From Romanomermis culicivorax (taxonomy: Eukaryota; Nematoda; Enoplea; Mermithida; Mermithidae), in the NCBI GenBank assembly GCA_963922205.1, contig CAWUHX010000286.1, forward strand, positions 186,001-250,000: DNA of 64,000 nt. Direction: 5' to 3'. This document shows, piece by piece, positions 51,535 to 62,751 of the stretch. The stretch's first letter is position 1, and each line of letters starts with the position of its first letter. The position numbers and the translations under genes were made by a program. Under the pieces are notes generated by a model. The model had not been told where the DNA came from. It was given only the letters and a program-made list of their open reading frames with translations, and did not search any database.

Positions 51535-51925
51535 CTAAACTAGACATATCTTCCAAACATGAGGATGAAGGATTCTTTCCATCATCCTCTGGAACTCTGC
51601 TGGTGCATTTTTCAGTCCAAAGGGCATTACTTTGAACTGAAACAACCCTTCCTGACACAGGAAAGCAGTCTTTTCTTTACTGCCTTCTTCCATTGGCACT
51701 TGCCAGTAACCAGACTTAAGGTCAAGAGTCGTATAAAATTTTGCTCTCCAGATAATCATCCATTCTTGGTATTGGATATCGATCATCCTTCATAACCTCG
51801 TTTAAGCCTCTAAAATCAACAACCAGCCTGAGCGACCCATCTTTCTTCCCTACTAGGAATAATGGCGTCGCCCAGGGCGATCTTGATGGCTCTATGACTT
51901 ATTTGTCCAGCATTTCTTGCACATG
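51535..51925 (-). pseudogene. pol: Gypsy pol: RT fingers and palm
   Basis: 51786-51535 contains [16 protein letters not shown] and [17 protein letters not shown], classic RT palm blocks. 51925-51787 encodes WATPLFLVGKKDGSLRLVVD in another frame and carries two stops. Together they show a heavily mutated RT. Confidence 0.8.
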
Positions 51926-53611
51926 TTATCTGATATATGGTCGCCATTCAATGGCAGCTCTGTAGTAATGTTTCGCCACAGGGCTAGCATCACCTGTATC
52001 AATTTTACAAGTAAGATGGGGAGTAGTCAGAGGATCATGAGGTAGGCTAAATACATCCCGATATTTCACGAGTTGCTGTATCGCCATCTCTTTCTGTTCC
52101 TCTGACACTGTAGCTTTAGAGGTCATTTTGTAAAATGCTTCCAGAAACATAACTCCATCGAATTTTGATTCTTTGGCATCGAAAATGCCCTCTAGGCTAT
52201 TTTCTCCACTATTTCTTACCTGTAAAACTGATACACTTGATTTTCCCCAAAATACGGAGTTACAGTAGCCAAGAACTTGATTAGGTTCTATCAGGCAACC
52301 AGAACCCGTATTATTGGAGATCATCAATACAAAGTCCTTCTTTGAACCGTCAACTATAGTATCATCTATTCTGAATCTTGTTTCTGAATCATCTCCTTCT
52401 ATGATGATTCCATTTATTCTATTTGCCGAAGATTTATTCCACAATTTGGCTTTCACTAGCTGATTTGTTCCGTGTGGAATGTAAATTCTATTACAAGCCA
52501 CTACTGGAACTAGATTTTCTAGCTGCTGGATTGTCGAACAATGATCTTCTTCAATAGAATTTTCTTGTATTGATTCTGCTATCATCGGATTATGCATCCC
52601 AACTATTGGAATTGCTTTCTTATCAGATGTTAACAAATCAATACTTTTCTTTACACTCATCATAGTCATTGAACCTTTTCCAAAGTTTATTACCGTATTG
52701 ACTTCCGGATGCGCTAGGAAGTCTGTTCCCAATATTAAATCCTCTGCGGACCCTGGTATTATGATAGCTTTGACTGGAATACGGCCATAATCACATTCCA
52801 TTTGAAACTGAATGTAACCATGTGCACTAACTACTTTACCATTGGCGACAGTGACTTTTAGGATCTTAGGGTACGCTGTATACTCCAGTCCAAGTGATTT
52901 TTTCAAGAAATCACTGGACATCACCGAACACTGAGCTCCTGTGTCAATCAGTGCCTTTGCAGTAGTAGAACACACAGTTACTCTGATGTGAAATGGCTGT
53001 GTTCTAGGGTATCTTGCTAACATATCCAGTTCTTCTGCAGTTGCCTTCCTACCATACTCGGCACTGCATTCCATTTCCGGCACATTCTCCTCTTTCTCCA
53101 TGGCACAGTTATGTAGGCCACACAACTTCATCTCCATCATTGGTTCTTGCTGTACACTATTGATACCACTACTTGGCGGTTGGTCTGTCTGCCCGGAGGC
53201 TTGCGATGGACTAACTACCTTTTGCGGAACCAACAAGGTATTTGAACTCTGATTTGCGATTACTGGTTGTTGGTCCATTAGATTTGGTCCTGGTAACATC
53301 AGTTGGGTGGTAGCCTGTAACAATCTCATCTGCTCCCTGAGCTTCTTCAACTTTACGTATTCCTGGAACTCGGCATATTCTTGCAAATTTTCCGCCTCGT
53401 CGTCAGGAAACGAAACTTGATAAGCTCCCCTTTCACTTTTGTTACCAAAACCTCCTCTATTTCCTCGGTAATTTCCTCTGAAATTTCCTCTACCTCGGAA
53501 ATTTCCAAAACTTGCTCTAGGATTTCCTCTTCCAAAGCCTCTTCCACTATTTCCACCCCTTCCACGATTTTGTAGACCTTTATAAAAATTCAAGGTTCTA
53601 CAATCAACCAT
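51926..53611 (-). CDS. pol: Gypsy pol: Gly/Arg-rich linker, aspartic protease, RT start
   Basis: 561 codons open. The N-terminus is Gly/Arg-rich. At about 220-330 is a retropepsin-like protease with the DTGAQ active site and ILGTDFL flap partner. The C-terminus enters RT (HLTCKIDTGDASPVAKHYYR). Just upstream, at 53605-53650, a nucleic-acid-binding knuckle reads C-x2-H-x4-H-x4-C, that is, with His where the second Cys of a CCHC knuckle is expected. Two in-frame stops precede it. Confidence 0.8.
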   Translation of the reverse strand: MVDCRTLNFYKGLQNRGRGGNSGRGFGRGNPRASFGNFRGRGNFRGNYRGNRGGFGNKSERGAYQVSFPDDEAENLQEYAEFQEYVKLKKLREQMRLLQATTQLMLPGPNLMDQQPVIANQSSNTLLVPQKVVSPSQASGQTDQPPSSGINSVQQEPMMEMKLCGLHNCAMEKEENVPEMECSAEYGRKATAEELDMLARYPRTQPFHIRVTVCSTTAKALIDTGAQCSVMSSDFLKKSLGLEYTAYPKILKVTVANGKVVSAHGYIQFQMECDYGRIPVKAIIIPGSAEDLILGTDFLAHPEVNTVINFGKGSMTMMSVKKSIDLLTSDKKAIPIVGMHNPMIAESIQENSIEEDHCSTIQQLENLVPVVACNRIYIPHGTNQLVKAKLWNKSSANRINGIIIEGDDSETRFRIDDTIVDGSKKDFVLMISNNTGSGCLIEPNQVLGYCNSVFWGKSSVSVLQVRNSGENSLEGIFDAKESKFDGVMFLEAFYKMTSKATVSEEQKEMAIQQLVKYRDVFSLPHDPLTTPHLTCKIDTGDASPVAKHYYRAAIEWRPYIR

Positions 53612-53716
53612 GTTGTGGGTGTTGTTTTCGTGGTAAGTACACCATTTTCACTGCTGAACCTCTTGTTGACTTTTCACTTTCGCTCTATCAACTTTCTGAG
53701 TTAAAGCAGTTATGGC

Positions 53717-54128
53717 TTACTCTTGAGCTTTGGTCGAGTTCCTAATCTCTTCATAACATTGTGCCATTTTGATAAATTCTTTAGATAAAGCCACCATGAG
53801 GGAGTCCTTTTTTGGCTCCTCAACAGGCTGTTGCCGAGGCATTATGGCCTGTTGCGGAGGTACTTCAAGTACTTCATCATCTGCTATATCTATCAATTGA
53901 TTTTGCGAAGATTGCATTGGAGTTTGCCTTTCTGTGTTTGGTCTTCTAATGTCCTTATTGCGCTTTTGGGCACTTTCATAAGGCCTTTGGATTACATTCA
54001 CATCGGCTTGCTGCTCCTCAGCAATTTCCGTCTGTGCCGTATTTATCATCATGGGCTGCTCTCTTGGCCCAAATGTTCTAATAGCATTCCTGTACTTTAA
54101 CTCTATCTCATAGACTGCCTGCCAAAGA
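53717..54128 (-). pseudogene. gag: Gag C-terminal segment
   Basis: 54052-53717 is in the pol frame, not the main gag frame, and ends at a stop. The sequence between 54128 and 54052 continues gag in this frame, so a frameshift lies at about 54130-54145. Gln/Glu-rich, no distinct domain. Confidence 0.6.
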
Positions 54129-55526
54129 TCATACCAATTTTTGAATTTTGCTGTCTTTCTGCAGTTCTAATTGATAAGTTAAAGAACTTCTATAGAAAAA
54201 GGTTTCAATGATCACTTTGTTTTTAAACTCTTTAGTTTCACTCTGGTAAACGAGATTCACATGCGCTCTAACCCTTTTCAAAAATTTGGTTGCTGCTTCA
54301 TCAGGTTCCTGTTTGATATCCAATAAATCTTGTTTGAGCATGTCCAGGTTACAGTCTGGAGCACAATAGTTCAAAATCTTGTCTCGGGCTTCCCTATATG
54401 TTGTTGACTCTTCGGCCAATTCTTTCCGCAAATCACTTGACAAACGGGTTAATGCTTCTAGCTTCACTTCATCGGGAGTATTCTTTCGAAACTCACCTTC
54501 TAGCTCCACTAGAAAAGCAAGAACCTGTCTACTAGGCATATCAGATTGCAGTAATTTCGGTTTGATTGCCCTTTCAATGTCATAGACAGTTGGGCCTACT
54601 TGAGCCGGATTGACCCATAAAGCCGGATCAATCGGAATCATTGTAGGCATAACCTGCTGCCTGACACTTGCGGTCTCTCCCCTAATACAACTGCTCTGTT
54701 GTGATACAGTTGGATTTATTGGACTTGGGTTTTTTACGCCTTCATCAAAACCACAACTGCTCACTCTCTGCTCCACTTTTGAGGTAGTGGGCAAATGAGG
54801 CATATACTGCTCTTTAGGACCCAGACTTGACTTTTGGTCTTTCCGTCTACAGTCTTGCTGAAGAGTGATGCCATCATTTTGCCACGCTAACTCTTCCTGG
54901 GCCTGCTCAAACTTCAATGCACCGCCTTGTTCCAAACAACCAGCATTGCTTTGCCTCGGTTCATTTGCCTTACTGGCTTTCTGTGAACCTGTATTAGCAA
55001 TGTTGGCGAATATGCTATCATAAACATCTAACCTGTTTATGATTTGGTCCAGCTTATCCTCTAACGAGCTCTTTCGAGGATTTTCGCTGTGTTCTTCCCG
55101 CTCATTGTCCCAATATAATCGATGGTAAGTATTGAATAATTGGGCAGGTTTATTTGTCGGCCGGCGCTGCTGTTGATCCAAAACCAGAATGTTCATCTTT
55201 GGTAATGGACGCGCCGGTCCCATAATAGGTGGTTGTAAATATTCGCCTCTCTTTGGGAGGTTCATCCACGACGGAATTTTAAATATTTGATCTTTGTTCC
55301 CCGATAATATCGCGTTGTCACCCTCCCTTTCGACAGCTGCCGAGGTCATAGGTTGGTTGCCTTCATTTTCCACCGATAAAGGCCTATGATCTGAGCAATT
55401 GTCCTCTTCAGCTAAAGTTTCAGCTGAAGTTAGGACAATTAGCTTTTCTGCATCACGGGCCTTTTTTCCCGACGATGTTCTGGGCAAACCCGAACTCTTG
55501 AGGCCACCTAGGTTGTCTTTACTCAT
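54129..55526 (-). pseudogene. gag: Gag, N-terminal and capsid-like part
   Basis: The likely start is the ATG at 55526, about 98 nt inside the 5' LTR border. The open frame upstream of it crosses the primer-binding region and LTR. The C-terminal third (LTRLSSDLRKELAEESTTYR, FLKRVRAHVNLVYQSETKEF) has the helical pattern of a Gypsy capsid region. It is ended early by a frameshift. Confidence 0.7.
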
Positions 55527-55624
55527 TTTGTAACCTCCCAATTCTCTATAAAAACCAATAGGTTTTTTGACTCCTCGAGTTTGCCTCTGATTTTCCGTTA
55601 CTTTGAGTGTCAGAAGCCACCACT
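55527..55624 (-). other. Leader with primer-binding site candidate
   Basis: Two nt after the LTR, in element sense, lies TGGTGGCTTCTGAC, which would pair with a tRNA 3' end in ...CCA. The tRNA was not identified. Confidence 0.4.
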
Positions 55625-57779
55625 TGTTGAGATGAGACTTGATGTTGGAATTGAGAAATATAAATAAATGAATTGGTATCAAAATAGACCTAATCAGTCA
55701 CTCACTAATTCACCTAATCAGGCCGAAACCTTAGGTAGAATAAGTTTGCAACAGTTGTCTCAAAATCAACAAAGATCTCCTGCTTTCGTTCCAAAGAACT
55801 GCAGAAGATTAGATAACTCTCTGGGCTCAAGTAACTTCAAATCAGGGACAAACCCAGAAGTCAGGCCGAGAATTGAGTTGTAAATGTAGACTTGCACGCT
55901 GGGTGACACTCCAGAAATCTGGGGTCTAACCTGCGTTCCCTCTACTGCGAGTCGTCCAAATAATTGTCCAGGCGAGGGAGGTTGTATTTTCGGGGAAATT
56001 CTCCACAAAAATATGATAAATTAATATTATAATAAAATGGCCAATAGGCCGCCAATTCACTTTACTATAAAAAAACAATAATCAAAGAATGACCAAAAAC
56101 ATAGATGACCGGCACTTTTATGCGCGGTGTCTATGCAAATCGGCGTCGACTTTAGCTATTTCTTTGCAACCTGGAGATACAGTACGGGACAAATTTGTTG
56201 CAGCACCAGTAATCTTTTGGTGAATGTCTTGGCGATATACTGGGTCTTTACTGGTAGAAATTTCGAGATGAAATAGTGGATCACTGGTGCTTTACTAGTT
56301 GATAAGTTTGGCGGCCATGACACATTACTGGTGGCTTACTGGTAACATACTTCAATAAAATACATGCATACTATTTATATGAAAGTAATCAATACAATGT
56401 CCGTAGTTCTGGCTTTCAATCTGCTTTGTGTTTTTATCCTTCACAAAAATACAGGCATCCGTCATCCTCATGAATATATATGAAGCAAAAAGGAGAAATG
56501 GCGTTTTATTGTGGGCGTTCTGCCACTTAGCATTTCAGCTACTGTACAATTTTAGTGAAATTAAACTGACACCGCATGCATCAATGTGTAGTGTTTTCAT
56601 CTATGTCTTGATTTATCCACCACTCATTTGTTTGTATTTATCTGTTTTTATTTTGAAATGATAACTTCTCTAAAAGCAATCAAAATGTACATTTTTCAAA
56701 TTCTGCTATTACCGTATTACTCGAACTGACTTGTTTACACTTTACATAAAAAATGATAACTAAAACAGTATTGGTGCCTGAAGTTACAGAAAACTTTCAT
56801 AAACTAAGACTGTATCAGTCTCAGTTGCTGAAATGTGCTTGTGGCCAAATCGAGACACACATCAGAAATTAAATACATGCTATTGTTTATACACATGAAC
56901 ATGATAGAACATCAACCTTTAAGTATATTTATTCAGAAAATTCGGGTTGAAAACTAGAAAGTATTATGATTTTTCTACATTTAAAAATAGATCACATCTC
57001 AGTATGCTTCAAACTTTAATGCACACCTATAATCGTCTTTTTGATAAAAGCTAAAAATAACTTTCGCTATGGTTCTCAGAGGGAACCATAAGCATAACGA
57101 ACTATAAGATATTTTGTTAAAAAACTCTTCACTTGGACTATCATTTGCCTGATCACAGCCTGCTCAATGTTCACCTTTCCCAAGTAGGAAACCAAAAAGA
57201 ATTTAAAAAGAAAACAAAAGTCATATAAAAACTGCACAAGTTCCTTCTATCTGAAAATTGACAGTCATAATCTTTCCGATTTGATGGCATTATAGTACGC
57301 ATCTTGAAACGTGTCTGAACTAAAACCTACAAAGCAAGTATCAGTTCATATTTAACTAGAAGTATTCAGTGGCTGAAACCGTCACAATAAAAACCCATTT
57401 CTCCTTTCTGGTCTTTTTTTCGTTACACAACTTTTAGGCGAGAAAACAACTAAATGCTTTTCGGTTCATTAATATTCATGAGGATGGCGGACACCGGTAT
57501 TTTTGTTAAGGAGAAAAATGCAAGGCAGACTGAAGGACAAAACTACGGACATTGTATTGATTACTTGCATATAAATTGTATGCGTGTATTTTATTCAAGT
57601 ATATTACCAGTAATGCATCATGGCCGCCAAACTTATCAACTAGTAAAGCACCAGTAATCCACTATTTCATCTCGAAATTTCTGCCAGTAAAGACCCAGTA
57701 ATCGCCAAGACATTCACCAAAAGATTACTGGTGCTGCAATGAATTTGTCCCGTACTGTAGACTATGTCCATCCCCGACA
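55625..57779 (-). repeat. 5' LTR of the Gypsy element, split by a DNA transposon
   Basis: 55625-56179 and 57760-57779 together match the 596-bp LTR at 41389-41984. The intervening 1578 bp is the element at 56180-57757. Confidence 0.88.
56180..57757. mobile_element. Tc1/mariner-type non-autonomous element with very long inverted repeats
   Basis: Ends CAGTACGGGACAAATT at both sides, flanked by a TA duplication. The other LTR has a single TA at the site. The inverted repeats extend at least 320 bp with small gaps. The first 190 bp contain many ACTGGT/ACCAGT words, likely transposase-binding subterminal repeats. No transposase ORF. Confidence 0.8.
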
Positions 57780-57783
57780 TATG

Positions 57784-59436
57784 TTTGTATTTAATAAAGA
57801 TCCACATTTTTTCCTTCATATATATAGATTTTTTGAGAAAGATCAACACGTCAACTTTCTCAACTTTTTGAAGCGTTTGTTTTTTTCCTACGTAAATTAA
57901 ATTCAAAAGCTCCATGGAAGTATTTTTGGGGAATTTCTACGCTTCTGACTCATAGCTTTCCGGCCAAATTTATGGAAGGTTATGAACAAATTGATGGTTT
58001 TAAAATTTTTCGAATAATAAATTTATAAAAATTACGATTTATGAACACAAAAATTAATTGTATTTTTTTGAAACATATGGTCAGAATGATTATCAGAATG
58101 CTTTAAAAGCTCAAAAACACTTGAACAAAGCATTAGTGAGCATTTTCAAGCAAAAAACGAGCATTTGAAGACCAAAAACTTTTTTTCCACATGTGGAAAA
58201 AAAATTTGACCTCTAAACAGTGATTAAAGCATGAGATAATACGTTTAAGACGATGGAAACTATTGTAGATACCTTTTTTTCCTCAAACCGAGTCTTTTGA
58301 GGAAAAAAATTCCGAAATGAGGAAGAAAACTTTGGGTATGGTTCTCATTGTGGGAAATTCAGAACCCAAAAGATGCGCTTTGATAGACTTAACAGGGTTA
58401 AAATCTCAAAATTTCCCGGTGCTTCGCGCCGGTCATGGGTATTATCTCAACTATTTTCTATCAGGCGGGGCTGACGTTAGCATATCTACTTCGACTTGTT
58501 GGCTCGTTTTATTTTCTAATCGTTAACAGTCAATTATGTGGCTCAAAATTAAAATTTTTCATGAATTCTCAATTTTTTCTCTCCATGCTTGGAATTTTTT
58601 AAACATTTGCAACCTGAACTTTAGCTTTGTTGGAGATGGAAATTGAAGACATCATTCTGGACTGCGATTTTAGAACTACTGTTCATCATACCTGTACTTG
58701 GGGGGGTTGGGGGGGGGGGGACCCCCCAAACTTGGCCAACCATAGACCCAACCACCCCTCCCAGTTTGGAAAAAATTAAAAAAATTTGCAAAAAAAGTGT
58801 ATGTTTTTGGCCTTTTTTGGCAAAATTTTGGACTTTTTTCGACCCCCCCCCAACTGGTCGGAGGCCTTACAGGTATGCTGTTCACGAATATCTGTTGGAG
58901 AGATTTATTTTCCAGCATTCTAGAGTATGAAACCCCGAAAATTATTCCGGCGCTTCGCGCCGGAATTTGAAACAAATTACACTTCATCAGTTTGATTTTA
59001 ATTTCTTTCTCAAACGTTGTGAAGGTTTATTTTCCAGTGTTTTAGAAGGTGAAAATCCGAAATCTTTTCCGGCGCTCCGCGCCGACCAAAAACTAAATAA
59101 AATTAAATGATTCTGATCAGAACCACAGAAATGTTAATAGCAGGTAAACTCTATCGTTAACATGCTTCACCCACTCCTGTAGAATACCAATATAATCTTC
59201 ATATTTTGACTAACATAACCAGAATTTTCCTCATTTTTTCAGGTTTCTAACTCCAAATACAACAAAATGCTTGGGTACGCTCCTAAAATGCATAAAAAAA
59301 GCATCGGAAGCCACATTATAAACGTTTTTAAAAAAGGAAAAAAATGAGGAAAATTTTTGGAAAATGAGGAAAAAGGTTTTGGGTCCGGTTTTCATGTGGA
59401 TTAAATCTTCGAGGAAAAAAACGGTGAGGTAGACAC
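57784..59436. other. CAGGGCTGTGCGCA-family-like remnant region
   Basis: From about 58190 to 59430 the sequence aligns to the interior of elements E1/E2 (GC hairpins at 58416, 58947 and 59069; TATCAGGCG motif). It is interrupted by B2. No coding signal. Confidence 0.5.
58687..58877 (+). mobile_element. hAT-like MITE, CATACCTGTA family, copy B2
   Basis: 191 bp; ends CATACCTGTACTTGGGG and inverted CATACCTGTAAGGCC; 8-bp duplication CTGTTCAT/CTGTTCAC. Colinear with B1. Confidence 0.8.
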
Positions 59437-59841
59437 CATACATGCACAGCATAGAAATTCTGCGGGGGGTCAGCCAGGAATGGGGGTGGAATACGGATTT
59501 TTTTTCATTCTTGATAATGAAAAGAAAGGTCTCAGAAAGTCTTCTAACATCCAAGCAGCATACTCTTCAACCTATATTAGTCAGATATGAACTATTTGCT
59601 TAGACAGCACTTTTTAAAGTTTCCATGTTACTTTTTTGGAATCAAGTATGATTTGTTTAGAAAAATTGTCAAACTACAACATCATTTCCATTTTAATGAC
59701 GACTTTTTCTCTCTCTTGCTCATTTTCGTTCGTCATCTTCTCAATCATCGCTGGAAAAGTCAAATCTGCTGGGGGCCAAAAAGAATCTGCTGGGGGTCAA
59801 TAAAAATCTGCTGGGGGTCAAACCCCCCACGTGCATGTATG
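59437..59841. mobile_element. hAT-like MITE with CATACATGCAC ends
   Basis: 405 bp; ends CATACATGCACAG and inverted CATACATGCACGTGG; perfect 8-bp duplication GTAGACAC. Near the right end AATCTGCTGGGGGTCAA is repeated three times. Confidence 0.75.
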
Positions 59842-61283
59842 GTAGACACTAGGTAATACATAATATAATAAATTAAAGTAACCGGCGTGCGCCGAAAAAT
59901 TTTGAGATTATGACCTTCTAAAATGCACGAAAATGCATTTTTTCTGCAATTTCCTTCCCCAAATAGGCAAAGAGCCTTAAATTTTTTCCCTTTCCTCAAT
60001 TTTTCCTGAAAAAGCACGAATTGGGAAAAAACAGTGGAGCCACCAAGCCAGCGTTTTTTATTTGTGCACAGACATTTGTGCCAATTGGCACAAGAGGCCA
60101 AAAAAATTTGTGCCAATGGCACAAAAAAATTTTTTTTACCAGAGACATTACTTAAAACTCAGGAAACGTTTTAGGCCAAAAGTTTGATAAAAAGTTAACC
60201 TTTAACGCATTAATTTTTTGTAAAAATCGTACACAACCTATTTTTCAGCTAACCATGTCAGTGAGAAAAGAAAAAACTGTGCAACAAAATAGTTCACGAA
60301 ATCCCAAAACGAAATGGAATGCTGAGGCAATTTAAATAGCTCTAGAATTGTTCAGGATTAGGGTTGGCAAAAGCCAAACTTTTGAAATTTCGACTTTTTG
60401 GTTTTTAGTGATTTTTAATGGGTTTTTGGTTTTTCTATGGTTTTTTAGTGGTTGTTTTCTGTTTTAATTCTTTAGAATGTTTGGTACATCAAAATAACTA
60501 TGTAAAAAACTGCTGGAAGCTCCCTGTATCATCTAAGACTAGTTAGGGAGCCTTGAAATGGCGGCTAGAAGTATTAATCTTATCGGAATTGTCATTATTT
60601 TATGCTATTAGGAAATCCCTATTATAGCAATAGAAATACAGTAATAGTGGGCACATAAGAAAGGAACCATGAGTGAAGAACATAAGAAAAGTAAAAATGG
60701 AACAGAGCATGCGATATGTAAGGGGTAAATTCAAGGAAAAGAAGAAAAATTACAAATAAAGAGAAATATACAATACACAATGTACGTAATCAAAACTCAA
60801 AAGAAATCAACTACAGAATTGTATCAATGCATCACATATATACATATGCACAGAAAAGTTGAAATGACACAATTTTTAAGCATACCATTTTCGATAAGAG
60901 TTTTTTAAATTGATAGATTATTACATGTTATTAATATTACAAACTGCACTTTAAGGTCACACATAGACATTTCTGATGTTTCCAAATTTTGCTTTTCAAA
61001 CCTGTCTGCAAGCTATAACTACAGCAAATGGGTCTTATTATATATATTATTCTCGCTTGCATGATAGATACATATTTTTGTATGATTTTTTCTACTTAGT
61101 AGCGACGTCAAGTCACATAAAAATGAGCCACTCGAAAGCTCTTCTTTGTCAACCCACAGTATGCTCAACTGATCTGTATAAAATTTTATTATTGTTGTCT
61201 CATTTATATTTTGAAATTTCGAGCTAAGAAAATTAATAAGCTTACTGTAACAATAAATTCAGGATATTAAACTCAATCATATT

Positions 61284-62318
61284 CAGGGTTGGCAAAAACC
61301 CAGTTTTTGAAATCTTCATTTTTGGGTTTTTGGGTTTTTTGGTGGGGTTTTCTGGGTTTTTGGTGGGGTTTTCTGGGTTTTTGGTGGGTTTTTCTAGGGT
61401 TTTTGTTCCAGTTTTGTACTAATGAATGATCATTTTACTTAAAATATATATGAGAATGTTATTTTTAACGTATAAAGTGTATTAAATTGCTGAACAGTGT
61501 TCAAGACTGACTATACATTTGGTTGTAACATATTTACACGAGTCACGCGACTGCACATTGCACAACGATTTTATCGATTTGGCTCATTAAAACGATTGGC
61601 TGTTTATTGAATTTTTTATTGCATGATCTAAACACTAAAAATTGAAATGTCACTTTAAAAAATTGAAAATTACGGAAATCAAATTTCACGCTTCGGCTTT
61701 GCTCACTTCATCAGATTCACAGTCACGGGAACTTTCTAGCAGCCCAAAGTTCGTCTTGACGAATACCAGTTTGCGCACTGTTTCCGTCGACAATTGATTT
61801 CGCAGCTTGGAATGTATGAAGCCATAGCCAAAGGTAGAGAAGTTTCTTTCCGAAGATGCGGTAGAGACAACGAGCAAAAAAACCTCAATTAATTTTTTAT
61901 ACATGTAATACATTGAAACAAATAACATGTTATCTATGTACCTTCAGAGCGATTCGTTGCACCAGCGGCCAGTCAGCTCCATCTGTGAGCCAATACTCAA
62001 GGACAGACTTTTTCTTTTTGACGAGCATCTGGTAGCGAAATGAGTTATTTTGTTTTTGTAATTTTGCCTCAATCATGTATTGCGTCAATTCTTGATACAC
62101 AGCACTTTTTTGGTCAGCTAGTTCTGGATTTGCCACAGGGAAATTAATGATGGAATCCTCAATCTCGTTCTGTATTTGCCACAGGGAAATTAACGTTGAA
62201 ATCCTCAAATTAACGATGAAATCCTCATTTTAAAAGAATTAAGAAAAACCCAAAAACCCAAATTTTGTCGAGAAAATGCACCCAGAAAAACCCAAAAACC
62301 CAGGTCTTGCCAACCCTG
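61284..62318 (-). mobile_element. hAT element with transposase remnant (nested)
   Basis: 1035 bp; ends CAGGGTTGGCAAAAACCC and inverted CAGGGTTGGCAAGACC; perfect 8-bp duplication ATCATATT. It holds a fragment of the hAT transposase gene and is internally deleted. Confidence 0.8.
61686..62208 (-). pseudogene. hAT transposase C-terminal fragment
   Basis: Two open pieces (62208-61930 and 61928-61686). The second contains STASSERNFSTFGYGFIHSK and RNQLSTETVRKLVFVKTN, the hATC dimerisation motif. An intron or frame break lies at about 61929. The N-terminal zinc finger and catalytic core are absent. Confidence 0.75.
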
Positions 62319-62751
62319 ATCATATTTTATAACATTTTGATGATGATATGGATCAATGGATGTCACCCCGTATGGTCGAAGTACACTCCACGAGAGATTT
62401 AGCGTCTACTTTTTTGTGAGCAAATTATAGCAGTTGACTCATGTACTAAATGTGTGCTTGCAAGATAGATACAACGGATATCGATTGATTTATATTACAT
62501 CTTTTGAGTACGAAATGTATCATAAAAATACGACTTTTTTATACTTTGTAGTGAAGTCAATTCAACTAAATCAATTGTTTTGTTGATTTAGATAGACACC
62601 AATACATGCCTAGAAGATCAACTAATGTCAAAAAACAGTTTCCCAATGATTTTGGAGAAAAAACCAAAAAACCAGAGATTTTCCAATTTTTTGGTTTTTT
62701 TAAAAAATCAAAAAAACCAATAACCAAATAACGAAAGCCTTGCCAACCCTG

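Larger units (their letters stand above)
41389..57779 (-). mobile_element. Giant Ty3/Gypsy-type LTR retrotransposon, degenerate
   Basis: It is bounded by LTRs and a 4-bp duplication TATG (41385-41388 and 57780-57783). Minus-strand order: LTR, gag, protease, RT, RNase H, integrase, ~1.1-kb gap, 5-kb exonuclease-type coding region, LTR. RNase H precedes integrase and the integrase has a GPF module, both Gypsy features. The length is about 13.8 kb without its two nested DNA elements, well above the usual 5-8 kb. All genes carry stops or frameshifts, so this copy cannot be autonomous. Confidence 0.88.
60359..62751 (+). mobile_element. hAT element with a second hAT nested inside
   Basis: Ends TAGGGTTGGCAAAAGCC and inverted CAGGGTTGGCAAGGCTTTC; duplication TTCAGGAT/TTCAGGAC. 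It is homologous, in reverse orientation, to 18726-21148. The nested element occupies 61284-62318. Confidence 0.7.
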
